Program-made: the position numbers and the translations under genes
Shown: one piece after another, positions 33,883-45,945 of the stretch
Numbering within the stretch: the stretch's first letter is position 1
Layout of the letters: every line of letters begins with the position of its first letter
The notes under the pieces: model-generated
The model's input: the letters and a program-made list of their open reading frames with translations, nothing else
Told to the model about the DNA's origin: nothing
Database searches by the model: none
From: Blattamonas nauphoetae
Taxonomy: Eukaryota; Preaxostyla; Oxymonadida
NCBI GenBank assembly: GCA_033064195.1
Contig: JARBJD010000009.1
Location: 124,001-188,000 of the forward strand
DNA: 64,000 bases
Direction: 5' to 3'

Positions 33883-36800
33883 CTAGAGTAGTTCCTTCGG
33901 GACGACCTGGATCTCGTCCGAAGCAATCGCATCTTCATCCTTCGCAACCAAATCCACAAACGAGACGAGTCGATGACGGAGAGTGGCATACTCCGAATAC
34001 CAGTTGAACGCACAGTCACGCACATCAATCACAGAACTGAAAGCAACCTCCCTCATCTTGTCATACTTCCGCTTGTCGGAATACAACGCAACTGCTCGGA
34101 GCACCGATGCCATATAGTCGTCGATGGTGTAAGCTTCGAAGGTGAACCCGTTCGAGGTCTCTTCCGATCCTGTCTCGAAAACGGTGTCTTTCAAACCGCC
34201 TGTCTTGAAAGCAACGACTGGCGTGCCTGCAACGAAGAATTCCATCTGGACAATTCCACCTGGCTCGAAGAGTGACGGCATCAGACCGTAGTCACAGCCG
34301 ATGTTAAGGACAGGCCCATCTGTGAAGAACTCGTTAGGATCGGCCCAGAACGAGTTCGGGAAGGCCTTTCGGAGTTCGAAGATTTGATGTTGGCAGGCAT
34401 CTCCGTAGGGGTCCCCAGGAGTGGTTTTGCCGCCGATGATCATCTGGATTTTTCCATTGAGTGCAGGGATGATCTGCCACGCCGCATGGAGCATAAGCAA
34501 CACACCCTTCTGTTCTGTCAGACGGCCGACGAACCCAAAGACAGGAATATGCTCGTCGATGGCAGCTGGGAAGTACTTCTCCTGAAGGCGCTTCTTGGCA
34601 GTCATGTGGTCTGAGGATCCCACACGCTTGAGGAGAATGTCTCGACGTTCCTGCTTGCGGACACCGTTAGACGTTCCGAAGGGCTGTGCAAATGAGCGGA
34701 GGATGGGAGAGAGGGAGGACGAGTTGAGGAGATCCGAGCGATACGTGGGCGACACTGTTCCCCACTGGTTGGAGCAGAGGAAGGCAGCTCGAGAGAAGTT
34801 CAACACATTCGGAGCGCCGTATGGATCGATCAGGATGTTCGGGTCGAGATGGTGGATGTTGGCGAGGTTCGAGTTCGCCCAAACTTTGCCCTGATAGTCT
34901 TCCTCCAAGTTGTGGGCGATGTGGAAGAACGTTGTGCGGTTGAAGGCTGAACCGAAGGCACCCGAATGATGGCCATATGCAGCGCACAGACCAGCAAACC
35001 AATCATTCGACACGATCAGCGATGGCAACACCTCAAATTTACAGATGAGCTCGAGAGCTCCCTTTGCCATCAGCACCACCGTCCTCACTCGGTCAGCCGG
35101 CGACTGATCTGCATATGTTGCAGGGAAGTGGACATAGTTGTGGAGGAAGTACAGCTTGACGCCTTGGATCTTTTTGTAGTGCACACCACAGTCGACCGGA
35201 TCGTAGCCGATGCTGGTGCGCACATTGTACAGATACTCGAAGCCATCGGCAGCGAGGTAGTTTGTGTTTCCTTTTCGGTCCACGTTGTAGTACGGCGAGA
35301 TCACAGAAACATCCACACCGTTCACGGCGAGTTCTTGGGTGAGCTCGTCAACCATCACTCCCAACCCACCGACGGTGGTCCATTTTCCGAGTTCTGGAGC
35401 AACAAAGACGACAGGTCCAACTTGGTTGAAGCGGTTGATTTCGGCTGCCATGGAGCGGACGAAGGCACGTGCGGAATCTAACTCGTGCATTTTCTCCACG
35501 TCAAACGTAGTGGAGGTTGTTGGGGCAGTGACTGGTGTTTGTTTTGGACCGAGATGGAGTTTTTCGGAGACCTTTCCGTTTTGGAGAGTGTTGAGGAGAG
35601 CGAGGATTCTTCGGGTGATTGTCCTCTCCTCTTTTGGGTTCTGCTTGGCCATCAGATAGAGAATGCTCTGAAGGAACGCGCTTGTCCTCTCGATGCTCCA
35701 CTTGTTGATCGCAACGACAGTAGACTCACTGAGGATTGCATCGTCTGGTGACTCCTTCCCATCATCAGCGATTTCATTGGGCTGTTTGTGGGTGGGCATG
35801 GTGAGAGGAGGGAGAGTGGTGTGCTGCAGGATGTTCTGAATGGCCGAGCTGTATTTGTAGTGAGACGCGGAGTCGTCTTTGATGATCTGAACAGAGTTTT
35901 GGAACAGACGCTCGATCTGGTTTTGTGTTGGTGAAACAAACGACGATGGAAGGACGATGTTCTCGCCTTCTGTCTCGCCGATGAAGGGAGTGTCGATTGG
36001 ACCGTATCCTTCAACGGCCTTCTTCTCGTACAGAGTCCCTCCCTCTCCTCTGATCGCATCGTTGTTGGTTTGGATGAAGAGTTGCTTCTTCGCTTCAGCA
36101 GAGAAGATCAGACACAGTTTGGTGGAGATGGCGAACAGTGTTGCAGCGAAGAGGTTGACATTGCTGAGAGAGCGTCGGAGTGTCCTCACAATTTGGTTCA
36201 TCTCGAAGCGAGGAACGTCGTTCTGAAGATTGTTGATGACCACTTCTCGGAGACGACCAACTGCGGACTGCATGGCAAGAATTTCGAGTGCGAACGAGTG
36301 TTTGTGGAGAGACAATTCGTAAATCTTTGTTGAGTGTGTTTCGAGGTTGAAGTAGATCGGCTCACTGAACAGATCGGAAAGGAGGATGTACAGCGGGAAT
36401 TCGGCGGCTCCCTGCGTCAGCTTCATCGGAGCGGTGATGTCCTTCAACTCGACGATCGCTGACCCATCAGTTTCGTCGTTCTCTCCGTCAGTCACGCGAC
36501 TTGTTGTGATCAGAGTGCGGAGGGGTTCGAAGTCGATGTACGTCAGAGCTTGGTATTTGATCATGTTGGACAGAATCACAAGCAGTTCTTTGTTCTTACT
36601 GCGTTTTCCTTCGACGTTGACAGTGTGTCCATGTCTGGCAAAGGTGAGAATTTCTGAGTGGTCGCCGAGTTTGTGCTTCGGCGTGAGGAAGGTGATTGTC
36701 CCGTTTTGGAGGATGGGATGTGCTTGACGGTAGTTGAAGCATGTGGAGAGTTGCTGGAGGAGCTTGTGCATGTGGATGATCGACTGTCCTGATTCTGTTT

Positions 36801-39800
36801 GGTTGTGCTTTGGCTTGACCTTGGTGAAGAAGAGGCCTGGGGACAGGAACGAGAGGAGCGTCAGCGTTGACTCGATCGCATTGTTGGTCTGGTCCATGTT
36901 GTTCTGGTATCCAGAATCGTTGAAGAATTGCTCAAAATCGTTCATGTCGAGCGTGTGTGCAATCAGAAGCTTTCGATTCACCGTCATTCTCTGAATTTCT
37001 TCCAAATATGTCTTCAGCTGTGTTAGGAGACTCTGTGTTGTTTGTTTCTCAGCGAACTGTTGTTGTTTCCGGCTGGTCTCGACGTATGGTGATTGCTGAG
37101 GGCGCAGAGTGGAATCATAACTCACACGAGAGTTCAGTGACATGATGTTGTACTGAGGTTTGCGAACAGCGGCGACTGCAGGTCTCAGTTGAGACGGCTG
37201 CGGTTGTGGGCGAGCACGCTCGAAGTGTGAGTCCGGTTTGTAGCTGCTGCCGGCGATGATGTCCGAGTGGAGGTCGCGAGAAGTTGATCCTTCGAAAGTT
37301 GGAGCCGAGAAGGTTGGGTTGGAAAAAGCGTTGGGATCGGAGAAGGATGGTGCTTGAGTATACGCAATCTGTGGAGGCTGGGTCAGTGGAGACACTGCAG
37401 ATGGATGCCCTGAAACGAGAGATTGAGGTGATTCACCTGTCGGGGCTGGCGGAGTTGAGAATGTGCTCAGATGAGAGTGTGGCTGAACTGAGCGAGAGAC
37501 CGTTGACGGTTGGACAGAGAGCTGTCCAAATTGCGAGAGACCCGTTCGAGTATACGGTGTGGTACCAGTCTGGTCGAGAAGAGCATTCGACGAGTATCCA
37601 AATGGAGTCGCTCCAAGCATGTCGATCGCTTGCTGTTGGGCTGGCAGTGGCTGTGACAACATCCCCGTGCCTGTGTAGCTCTGCCCAGTGAGAGGTTGGA
37701 CAGGAGCAGAGAGACGCTGATGAGATGTTCCCATTGGAGTTGTTCCAGGATAGAACGAGGGGTGTGCGGCTTGTGGTGTTGTGCCTGGGTATGCTGAGAA
37801 TGATGATGGCTGAGTGGAGGGCTGAGGGGCGCCTGAGAACGGTGCGTAGAACGGCTGCTGATCCAGCTGGACTGGTTGCAGTGCTGATGCGTTTTGTCGC
37901 ATTCTCGTTGTCTCTTCATCAACTCTTCCTGCTTCGTTCAGTTTCTGGACACCGAAAACGAGTTCAACGACCTTTGACAGACGCTGCGTGACTGGAACGA
38001 GACCAGACACACTGGTTAATACTTCAACACGAGCGGCGGTTGCAGCAGCATGTTTGGCTTCGTTGGTGCTGGCTTCGGAGAGAGTGGATGCTTTGAGGGA
38101 ATCATCTTGGTTGGTGAGGTCGGCAAAGAAGAGGAAGTTTGGATCAATGGTCCACATTTTCTTCACAATCTTCACAAAAAGTGGATGTGGGAAGACTTCT
38201 GCCTCTTCTCCATCCTTCGTGGCGCACACAGCGAGTGTCAACAACTGATGCCAAAAGCCAAGTGTGTCATCGGAAGCTAAAGTGCGTGTGGGAGTGAAGT
38301 TCTTCATCTTCAGGGTGGTGTCCAGTTTGGTTGACTTGATGAGCGACGGTCGGGCAAGGACTGGTTGGTGCTTGACGGGAGTTACAGTATCGGCGATCAG
38401 CTGTTCCATTGTCACGTTCTGCGAAGGAATGGCGAATTGAGAGTTGGTTGACTGTGCAGGCTGGATTGGCACTGGTGGGAGAGGAGAGTTTCCAGACACA
38501 CAGACACTGCCGGTCACAATCGCATCAGCTGTGTAGTGAGCAACCCCGTCACTGTCCTTCTGCAACAACTCTGCCAGATCAGCTTGGAACGATGCTCCCC
38601 AGAGGAGGGGTGACTTGACCAGAATTCCCTTAATGTGATGTTTCGACGAGAGTGTGGTGATCTCAGTCATTGGCAGATCCCATGCCTCCTTCAGACGATA
38701 GTTCAGTACGCCATACTCATTCACAAAGTCATCGTGGAGGATGAATGGATACGGGCCTCTGAAAGTCGAGTGCATGCGAGCTTGGATGATGGGAGCATGC
38801 CACACAGACATGTCTGACAGGTGGACATCTGAGAACGGGTTGAGAGAGGCGGATGGCTGATATTCCTGATATGTCTGAGTCGGAGGGACGATCCATCTCG
38901 AATTTTGAGACGCGTTCACAGCATTCCCTGCCGTGGGATCGTGCGGAGTGGAGAAGACGTTGTGGGCGAGTCCACCGCCAGCGTAGGTGCCGACGAAGGA
39001 GCCAACATAATTTGGAGCGACGGGGTTCTTTTGAGAGAGGGATGTTGGCTGGTGGGCGAAGATCTGGTTTGAGACAGACCAGATCGGCACACGACCAGAC
39101 ATCTGCGACAGGATGAGGGGTTGGTATTTGCGATGAGATCGACTGGCGGAGACGTGGGGGAAGAAGTCAACGAGGAGGGACGGTTTGGAGGAGACGATGC
39201 TTGCGTTGGTCAGCTTGTCGATGTTTGTAGGGTCAGACACTGTCGAGCGATCGGTGGGGACGCAGAGAGTGGGGCCTTCCACACCTGGGAGAGCGTTGGA
39301 GATGTGGATGATCACATCATTCGTGTCGGCCACCGACGGCTGTGTGGGTTCCATGAAGTCAGGGGTTGAGAACGACGAGAAAGGCTGTGAGAAGGAACTC
39401 GCTGGTTTTGGATCTTTCTTGCCAGACGCAGTCTCAATCACTGTTTGAATGATTGGGTCTTCGTTCAGAGCAGTTGAGAGTGTTTCCCAGCTTCCGGGGA
39501 ACTCCGATGAACAAACAGTGGTTTTGAGCGAGAACGGCTGAACAATAACGCGACCTTGGATTGGGCAGGGCGTGCAGATGCTCCATTCGTTGGCAGCATT
39601 CCCGTGCGGCGCCAGGTTGGCATTTGTGAGGCAGGAGAAGTCAAAGAGCCCGACGGTGACGGATGAGAAATCTGGGAAGATCCAGCGGAAGTCATGGAAG
39701 CCAGCAAGAGAGTCTTGTGCGACTTCATACTCAAGAAGGATTTGGAGCTCCCCAGTTGTGTGTGGGACGGTCGGCAGAGAGTCAGCCCATTGACGACTTG

Positions 39801-40895
39801 TGACGTCGATTTTTGTTTTTGTTCCGTTCACAACAACAAATACTTGAGGTGTTTGGATTTCTGGACGGTATACAATGGTTCCAGCCTTTGGCGGACGTGC
39901 GAGGTCGGAGAGTGTCTTGGTTGAACTGTCTGATCGCTTTGATGGAGTGTTTGTGAAGAGTCGAATCATCGAGACCCTTCCCATCACAGGTTTGAGGCGT
40001 TCTTCCAATGGAACATCTGATTGATCAACTTTGGAGTTTGTACATAGCGACAGTTGGACGATGCTTGATTCTTCAGCAGTCTGAACGTTTGTGGAAAATT
40101 CATTCTCAAGTTGCCAAAGGTGCCCATCATAAATGCAATTGAGGAGTCTGAGTGCACGGGATGACGTAACTGCTTCTTGGGATGCCTGTAAGTAGATGAG
40201 TGTTTTCTCGACAAAATCGAGGCTTTCTGTATCATGCAGAGGGAGGATATAATAGAGTGTCGATTCAATCTGATCCAGAACATCACAAGTTTCGCCGGTG
40301 AGAGTCATGTGCACCCAGCGTTGATATTGGGTTTCATTCACGACGAACATTGTCTTTTGTGTGTGAAGGAAATCAAGAAGTGGTTGGCATGCTCGGTGAA
40401 GACGTTCTACCTCATGTGATTTCAGGAGTGATGAGATCTTATCACTGATAGTTTGGTCATAGTGTGAAAGACATTTCTGGAACTGATCTGAGGATGCAAA
40501 TGAGAGATGTTGTGCTCCTTGGAAGAGTGTTTGAAGGTCTGTAAAATAAATGAGGAAAAAGGCAAACACTTCAGTTGGTCTACGATAAGACTAGATAGAA
40601 GGGATCGTGAACTGAGGACGAACCAGCCTGAATCAATGGCTGATAAAACACTCGCTGGTAGTTTGATTCCTCTCTCATCATGGGAGGGTGGGTGTGAGCT
40701 GCTGACAATTGTGAAGTCAAGTGCCTGTTGAACAGTGGTATAAAACTTCTGAAGCTCGTGGTTGTCACTCTGAAGGTTCAGACCATCCAAAAATCGTTGA
40801 TAATCAACTAAAAGACTTCGAATTGAATCTGAACTGAAGGTTTCCCGGAGAAAACCCTCTCCTTGTTGAAGTATTTTGGACAGAGGGATTCTCAT
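33883..40895 (-). CDS. GT5 glycogen/starch synthase domain with ~1800-residue N-terminal extension
   Basis: Exons 40895-40568 and 40538-33883 are joined over a 29-nt intron (donor GTTTGC) to 2327 residues. The C-terminal ~500 residues, from about 1815, are a GT5 glycosyltransferase that elongates alpha-1,4-glucan from a nucleotide-glucose. They include VVFVAPELGKW then VGGLGVMVDELTQEL, FFHIAHNLEEDYQGK, PVFGFVGRLTEQKGV, and SLFEPGGIVQMEFF with the E-x7-E pair, then TPVVAFKTGGLKDTV. The usual KTGGL start motif is altered (TTVGGL), which may affect donor use. The extension has a globular helical start, a middle rich in Pro, Gln, Ser and Thr, and a second globular part before the catalytic domain. 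I recognise no carbohydrate-binding module. A start at 40973 with a 28-nt extra exon is possible but would overlap the divergent C2 gene. The product is expected to be cytosolic. Confidence 0.88.
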
Positions 40896-40936
40896 TTCTA
40901 AATAAAGGGAGAAGTCGAAACTGAAAATAGGTTCCA

Positions 40937-42037
40937 ATGGGAAACCTTTCTCCTTATCCCGTCGGAAAATCATCAGAACTTCAAATTGGGATTTACGCCA
41001 TCACGGGTCTTCATCTTCTCAAGGAAGGGAAGTATTATCTTCGAGGTTTCACCTTTTTTATCTTATACTTCATGAAGTTATTGTTGGGAACGATAGTATG
41101 ACCTCTGAATGGTTGAATACCAAGTCTATTCTGGTTTTACGGTCCTTTCATTTCCGCTATCTCGAAGATGGCTCACCAATCGTGATCCAACTCTGGACTG
41201 GTCCGTGCTGTGCGAGAAACGCATTGGTTGGAGAAGCTGTGATAACCTACGAAGAATTTCCATTCAAAAAGAAGGCATACAATCTGGTTCTAGACACAAA
41301 TACAGATTCCGAGATGATGAACACGGTGAAGGTTGAAGTGGTCTACACACCTGTCACAGACATTACTGGGCATAAAAATGTTTAATTTTTTCTGTTTTTA
41401 TCAGTTTACGAACTATTAGAGCTTTGATTTACGGTCCTCTGAAGAGAATGGAGGAATCATCACACCAGCTGCACCGCATCCCTCTCTCCTGACACCTGTG
41501 ACGCCTGTTCTTCCCTGGTATTGTCTTACCCAACTTCCCAATCCTCAACAGTGCATCGATGACCCAAACATCCTCCACCGATTCTTCGCAGCAACACTGG
41601 GAGCTGTCACCTACAATCAAGCAGCAATCTTCACAGCTGCTCGAAAGAAAAAAGCTGCTCGACTGGTTGTCCGTGGGAATGACGCAGATTTTGATGAAGA
41701 TAAGCTGAAAGCGGAGCAAGAACTGTTTCTTGGAAGCATCCAACAGCTGGCGGATTCAAGCCTGTTGGGGCTGGAAGAACAAAAAGAAGCTGCCTTGGTG
41801 GAAGTTAATCAACGGATACGAGAAAGCAATGAAGGGTATCGTCGTGAAAGACAAGAGCAGGAACGAAAGAACCGCCGAAACCAGAAAGACATGTTTGAGG
41901 AAGTGGAAATGGACCCAGCAACAGTGAAGCAGGATGGGAAGGGTCAGCTGAGTCACCAGATCGATGACAGTGAAGAGGACTATGAGGAAGAAGACGAAGA
42001 CGAAGAAGAGGGCGAAGTCACCAAGAGAACTGAATGA
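40937..42037 (+). CDS. C2-domain protein with coiled-coil acidic tail
   Basis: Three exons, 40937-41045, 41078-41379 and 41420-42037, with introns of 32 and 40 nt (donors GTTTCA and GTTTAA) join in phase to 342 residues. Residues of about 14-120 read as a C2 beta-sandwich: LQIGIYAITGLHLLKEGKYY, VIVGND, then SPIVIQLWTG and GEAVITYEEFPFKKKAYNL. Typical C2 domains bind membranes or partner proteins. Clear calcium-binding aspartates are few here, so calcium binding is doubtful. The rest has a short Ala-rich helix (FFAATLGAVTYNQAAIFTAA), then a Glu/Arg coiled coil and an acidic end. The start sits head to head with the GT5 gene, 41 bp from its preferred ATG. A further open stretch downstream may belong to this gene, so the C-terminus is uncertain. 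Confidence 0.72.
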
Positions 42038-42548
42038 GCAGTCCAGTCATGATCTGCTTCAGCACTTTCCAGTTCCACACATAGCGAACAAGTCCTCACT
42101 CTGCTCAGTCTCATCAATCTCATCGCCCGCGACGGCATCATCAACCCACTCATCGCCTTCCCTCGCCCAATCGCCTTCAAATCATCGAAACAAGTTGTGA
42201 AACAGTGGGAACACTCGACCATCCCATCCTCGACGCTGATGAGCAGACGGAATCACAGCAGAATATATTCGACCCTGTGTGCAGGTGGGAGTGTTGAAAG
42301 AGCTGCTGTGCGTCCTCAGCGAGCCCTCGAAAGACTCACTTCGAATGATGAAAAACACATACTCTCCTCGCTTTACGGAATCTCAGCCATTTTCAACAGC
42401 ATCACACACCTTTTCATTTGTCACTCGGACAAACCTTTTTTGTTTCTAAAGGTCTTGAAAATCACCAAAATTGACAGGAGTTCCCATTCTCGTCTTGACA
42501 AATCAGTTAGCTGGAAGTTCAACTCGTCATCGGAAAACCAGGGAGGAA
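42038..42548 (+). other. Possible extra exons or decayed end of the C2 gene
   Basis: Directly after the C2-protein stop there is protein-like sequence in two frames. One reads EQVLTLLSLINLIARDG (about 42080-42190). The other reads TVGTLDHPILDADEQTESQQ and, further on, VGVLKELLCVLSEPSKDSL (about 42200-42440). No clean set of splice sites joins them to the gene. They may be missed exons, or a gene end damaged near the foldback structure that begins at 42549. Confidence 0.4.
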
Positions 42549-43204
42549 ATCAGTTGGTTTGGATCCCCTGGAAAATGGCAACTAAAACCAAAGAAAGGGC
42601 AGATCAATTTCATCACTTCCATTTGACTTTTTTTCTCGAAAAATAACAATAATCTTGATCTCTGCACTGATTTGGTTGGATGGTGTGACAGACAACAGAA
42701 ACGGACTGTTTGAATCCGAAGATTGCGATTCGATGATGTTGATCGGACCCATTACGTCCGTCAAATGACTATCTCCCTCAAAACCGGATACAGTCCTTTT
42801 CAAAAAGATGTTCAACTGGTTCAAAAATGTGATCAACTGTTTCAAAAAGATGGCTGATCGACACGATACCCTCGCCCACAATACTGATTTTCCTCTTCTG
42901 ACCACTTTCCACCCCTGACTCATCTCTCGTTTTAGAATGCCTGCATGGACAGATAGTGACAAAAAAGATGGTCTGTCTTATTTTTCGCCAAAAATGTGCA
43001 CATTTTGTCGAGATTTTCAGCATTTTCATTTTTTTCATCATTTTGCTCTCATCCTTCTTCTTTCTTTCAAATAGAACAAGATCCTTCCTCCAATTGAGAT
43101 CTTATTTGGTGAATCGCTGTTTTATCACTGATAAAGTCATGCTTTATTAAATTTCGATCTCGTCCATTCAGCCGTGGCAATTTGGAATGTATGTCAATTG
43201 TTTG
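42549..43204 (+). repeat. Inverted repeat, left arm
   Basis: Matches the reverse complement of 44244-45240 over its outer ~150 bp and its inner ~410 bp. The two arms differ between these blocks: the left has about 90 bp and the right about 450 bp of unrelated sequence. The left arm also has an extra TTCAAAAAGATG-like unit near 42795-42850. Confidence 0.85.
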
Positions 43205-44243
43205 CTCTATTCACAGAGGTTCCCATCCTCGATTCGTCTGTTCGGCGCAGATCCAGATGGTCCGGTAGTTTTTAAACGGACTGCAGACTGTTCTGGACTT
43301 TTCTAACACCCGTCGTGCCCATCTTTCATCGTATAGCCACTATCGCGTTTTCATTAGGTTTCTTGGTTTATTCTCATCATTACATGCAGTCATCTCGATC
43401 ATGCTTTGTGTGTTCTATAGTATTCCTCGTGTTCCCATCTCGACATTGAAAATAAGTCATATCATTCCAAGTATCCATATTCATGCTTGCTTTCACGGTT
43501 AGTCTCGTTCATTCTCTTTGATTAATCTCCTCTCTATATTTTTCTTGCAGTTTTATGACATATCAATTCAACAACTGTCACTTCACGAAAGAAGATGATC
43601 TTGTCATTTGAAAAGTCAGAAACGCAAATAAAGTTAAATCAAGATGGAAATGAGTGTCTGTGTTGGGACCAAGAAATTGGATCGACAAGAAAAAATGTTT
43701 CAAGGAGAAAAGAGATCAGAAGGTATTGAATCGAAATGTTGAACCGTATCGATTTTATTTTCCCTTTTGACATAAAAAATGAAGATGAATGATAATTTTT
43801 GTCAGAAAAAGTACAAGTTACATCAAACATCAAGTGTGCATCTAAAGATCTGGATGAGGATCTCGTGATGTGACTGTTTTGAAACAAGCAGGGAGTGTAA
43901 GAGCGATGAAAATGAGTGAAGAGAATACACGAAGAGACTGACCGTGTTGGATTGTGAAATGAAGTTCTATGAGGGATATTGGCAGTGTATTGAGAGCTTT
44001 GCGGATACAAGCATGCAAGTATTGGACAACTGATTGTTTTGCCAAAATTAGTTGAGAGATCTATATTAAATGATGAGCATAAAAGAGAAAACATGTGAAA
44101 ACCAGATTAAGGACGATGACGAGAGAGCGTCAGAACGAGAGTTCATCAACAGATTGCGAGTTTGATGTCACATTAGAACGGATGAAAGGATACGGGGAAC
44201 TGTCTACATACAGGGCGTGCAATAGAGAAGTATGAGAAAAGAA
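43205..44243. other. Spacer of the foldback structure
   Basis: About 1 kb, AT-rich. The longest open frame (43639-44094, minus) has no coding character or recognisable motif. No RNA gene seen. Confidence 0.5.
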
Positions 44244-45240
44244 CAAACAATTGACATACATTCCAAATTGCCACGGCTGAATGGACGAGATCGAAATTTA
44301 ATAAAGCATGACTTTATCAGTGATAAAACAGCGATTCACCAAATAAGATCTCAATTGGAGGAAGGATCTTGTTCTATTTGAAAGAAAGAAGAAGGATGAG
44401 AGCAAAATGATGAAAAAAATGAAAATGCTGAAAATCTCGACAAAATGTGCACATTTTTGGCGAAAAATAAGACAGACCATCTTTTTTGTCACTATCTGTC
44501 CATGCAGGCATTCTAAAACGAGAGATGAGTCAGGGGTGGAAAGTGGTCAGAAGAGGAAAATCAGTATTGTGGGCGAGGGTATCGTGTCGATCAGCCATCT
44601 TTTTGAACCAGTTGAACATCTTTTTGAAAAGGACTGTAGTTCAACGTGAAACGATCCACTTCTCGGAATCTGCTCTTCAGATCTCATTCAGATTTCATCT
44701 TCACACCACCCTTCAGATTTCAGAGAGATTTTTCGGTTGAGAACAGTCGTGTAATCAACGGTCCATTTGGGTACTTTTTTATGAGGTGTCCACAAACGAA
44801 TTTTAAGGGTTGATCATTCATCCTTCAATCTTTCCCTCTTTGACTAAATCACACTTTTATCATTTCGTTGAAGACATTGATTGAATTGTTGCCTCTTAAA
44901 CCTCTAATTACTGTTCAACATCGACTATTGAAACGAAGACATGATCGACAAAGACAAGCTCTAGGACAAAAAACCGAAAATTATTTCCCTCCATCTCACT
45001 TAAAATCTTTTTTTCATGCAATTTTTCTAAAAATCAATGTTTGAGAGGTGTTTCGTTCCAATTGGACATATCATAGAAAATCTCCCATTTCTGTTGTCTG
45101 TCACACCATCCAACCAAATCAGTGCAGAGATCAAGATTATTGTTATTTTTCGAGAAAAAAAGTCAAATGGAAGTGATGAAATTGATCTGCCCTTTCTTTG
45201 GTTTTAGTTGCCATTTTCCAGGGGATCCAAACCAACTGAT
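44244..45240 (-). repeat. Inverted repeat, right arm
   Basis: The inner block 44244-44640 pairs with 43204-42795, and the outer block from about 45090 to 45240 pairs with about 42700-42549. About 450 bp between them (44641-45090) has no partner in the left arm. Confidence 0.85.
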
Positions 45241-45945
45241 GACATCATGGGAGTTTTGTTATGGGTCACAAAAGTGGAGAGGATCATTGGATTTCTGGTT
45301 TTTTCGCTAAGTTTTCTCTTGAAATGGCATTTTTATGAATAAATGAAGTATCCTTTGTGGTCTAGGGCAAACAATTTTGAATACCCAGCAAGTTTTGCTC
45401 TGGTCCTCAAATAGATATTTTTGGTTGTATCTCCGTTACCAGACAAGGTTTTGATATGAAAATTTCGCTAAAATAGATGTTTTGATGAATATAAACTTTT
45501 AACTAAAAAATCAAAAAAATCTCTCCATCTCTCGAGATTGAGTTTTTTGCATTTTTCAAGGAATTCTCCAAGAGTCTTCGGATGTGTCATATACCATTCA
45601 CGTTTCATGCAAAAATGATCATTTTGATTCGACTGTGACAGTGTTTACATCATTTCTGTGCATTTGAAAACGAGATTCCAGTCTGATACATAGTGAGAGA
45701 GCAATTTCGGGACATACAGGTATACTTGTTCAGAAATGAAAATGATTGTTCAGAAATAAATAAGAATAGTTAATCAAGGAAAAAGAATTGCTATGAATTG
45801 AACAAGAATATTTCAGAAACGAAATCAAAAAAGTAAGAAAGGATAAACAACTTTTCCAGTGCTGATGGGTAAATGAAACTCGATCTGTCACTCATTCTGA
45901 TGGGAAAAAAAGTTGTTCAACAACTTCTTTTCATCAAAAACCAGT
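45241..45945. other. AT-rich intergenic region
   Basis: About 700 bp, AT-rich, with many A and T runs. No open frame longer than 60 codons that looks coding, and no repeat pairing that I can see. It separates the foldback structure from the end of the minus-strand surface-protein gene. Confidence 0.5.

Larger units (their letters stand above)
42549..45240. mobile_element. Foldback structure: long inverted repeats around a 1-kb spacer
   Basis: The outer 655 bp (left) and 997 bp (right) are inverted copies of each other around a 1039-bp spacer. The outermost matching bases read ATCAGTTGGTTTGGATCCCC on the left and the reverse complement on the right. Both arms encode the same 64-residue open frame (at 42956-43150 plus and 44298-44492 minus), showing the arms are almost identical. 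I see no transposase, no reverse transcriptase and no capsid-type gene, and no clear target-site duplication. A non-autonomous foldback element is the simplest reading. A recent inverted duplication or an assembly or amplification chimera is possible. Confidence 0.6.

Noticed and set aside
40946-40973. 28-nt first exon of the GT5 gene (start at 40973)
   Set aside because: Phase and donor fit, but it would overlap the C2 gene's coding start. A good ATG follows at 40895, so it is kept only as an alternative.
42956-43150. 64-codon frame present in both inverted arms as a possible small gene
   Set aside because: Its duplication follows from the arms being copies. The Phe/Ile/Leu-rich sequence has no gene-like context, and splice or start signals are weak.
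43639-44094. 151-codon minus-strand open frame in the foldback spacer
   Set aside because: Low-complexity Ser/Phe/His composition, no motif, no splice context. Probably chance in AT-rich DNA.
42549-45240. Autonomous transposon or virus-like element
   Set aside because: No transposase, integrase, reverse transcriptase, polymerase or capsid-type frame is visible inside or near the inverted repeat.
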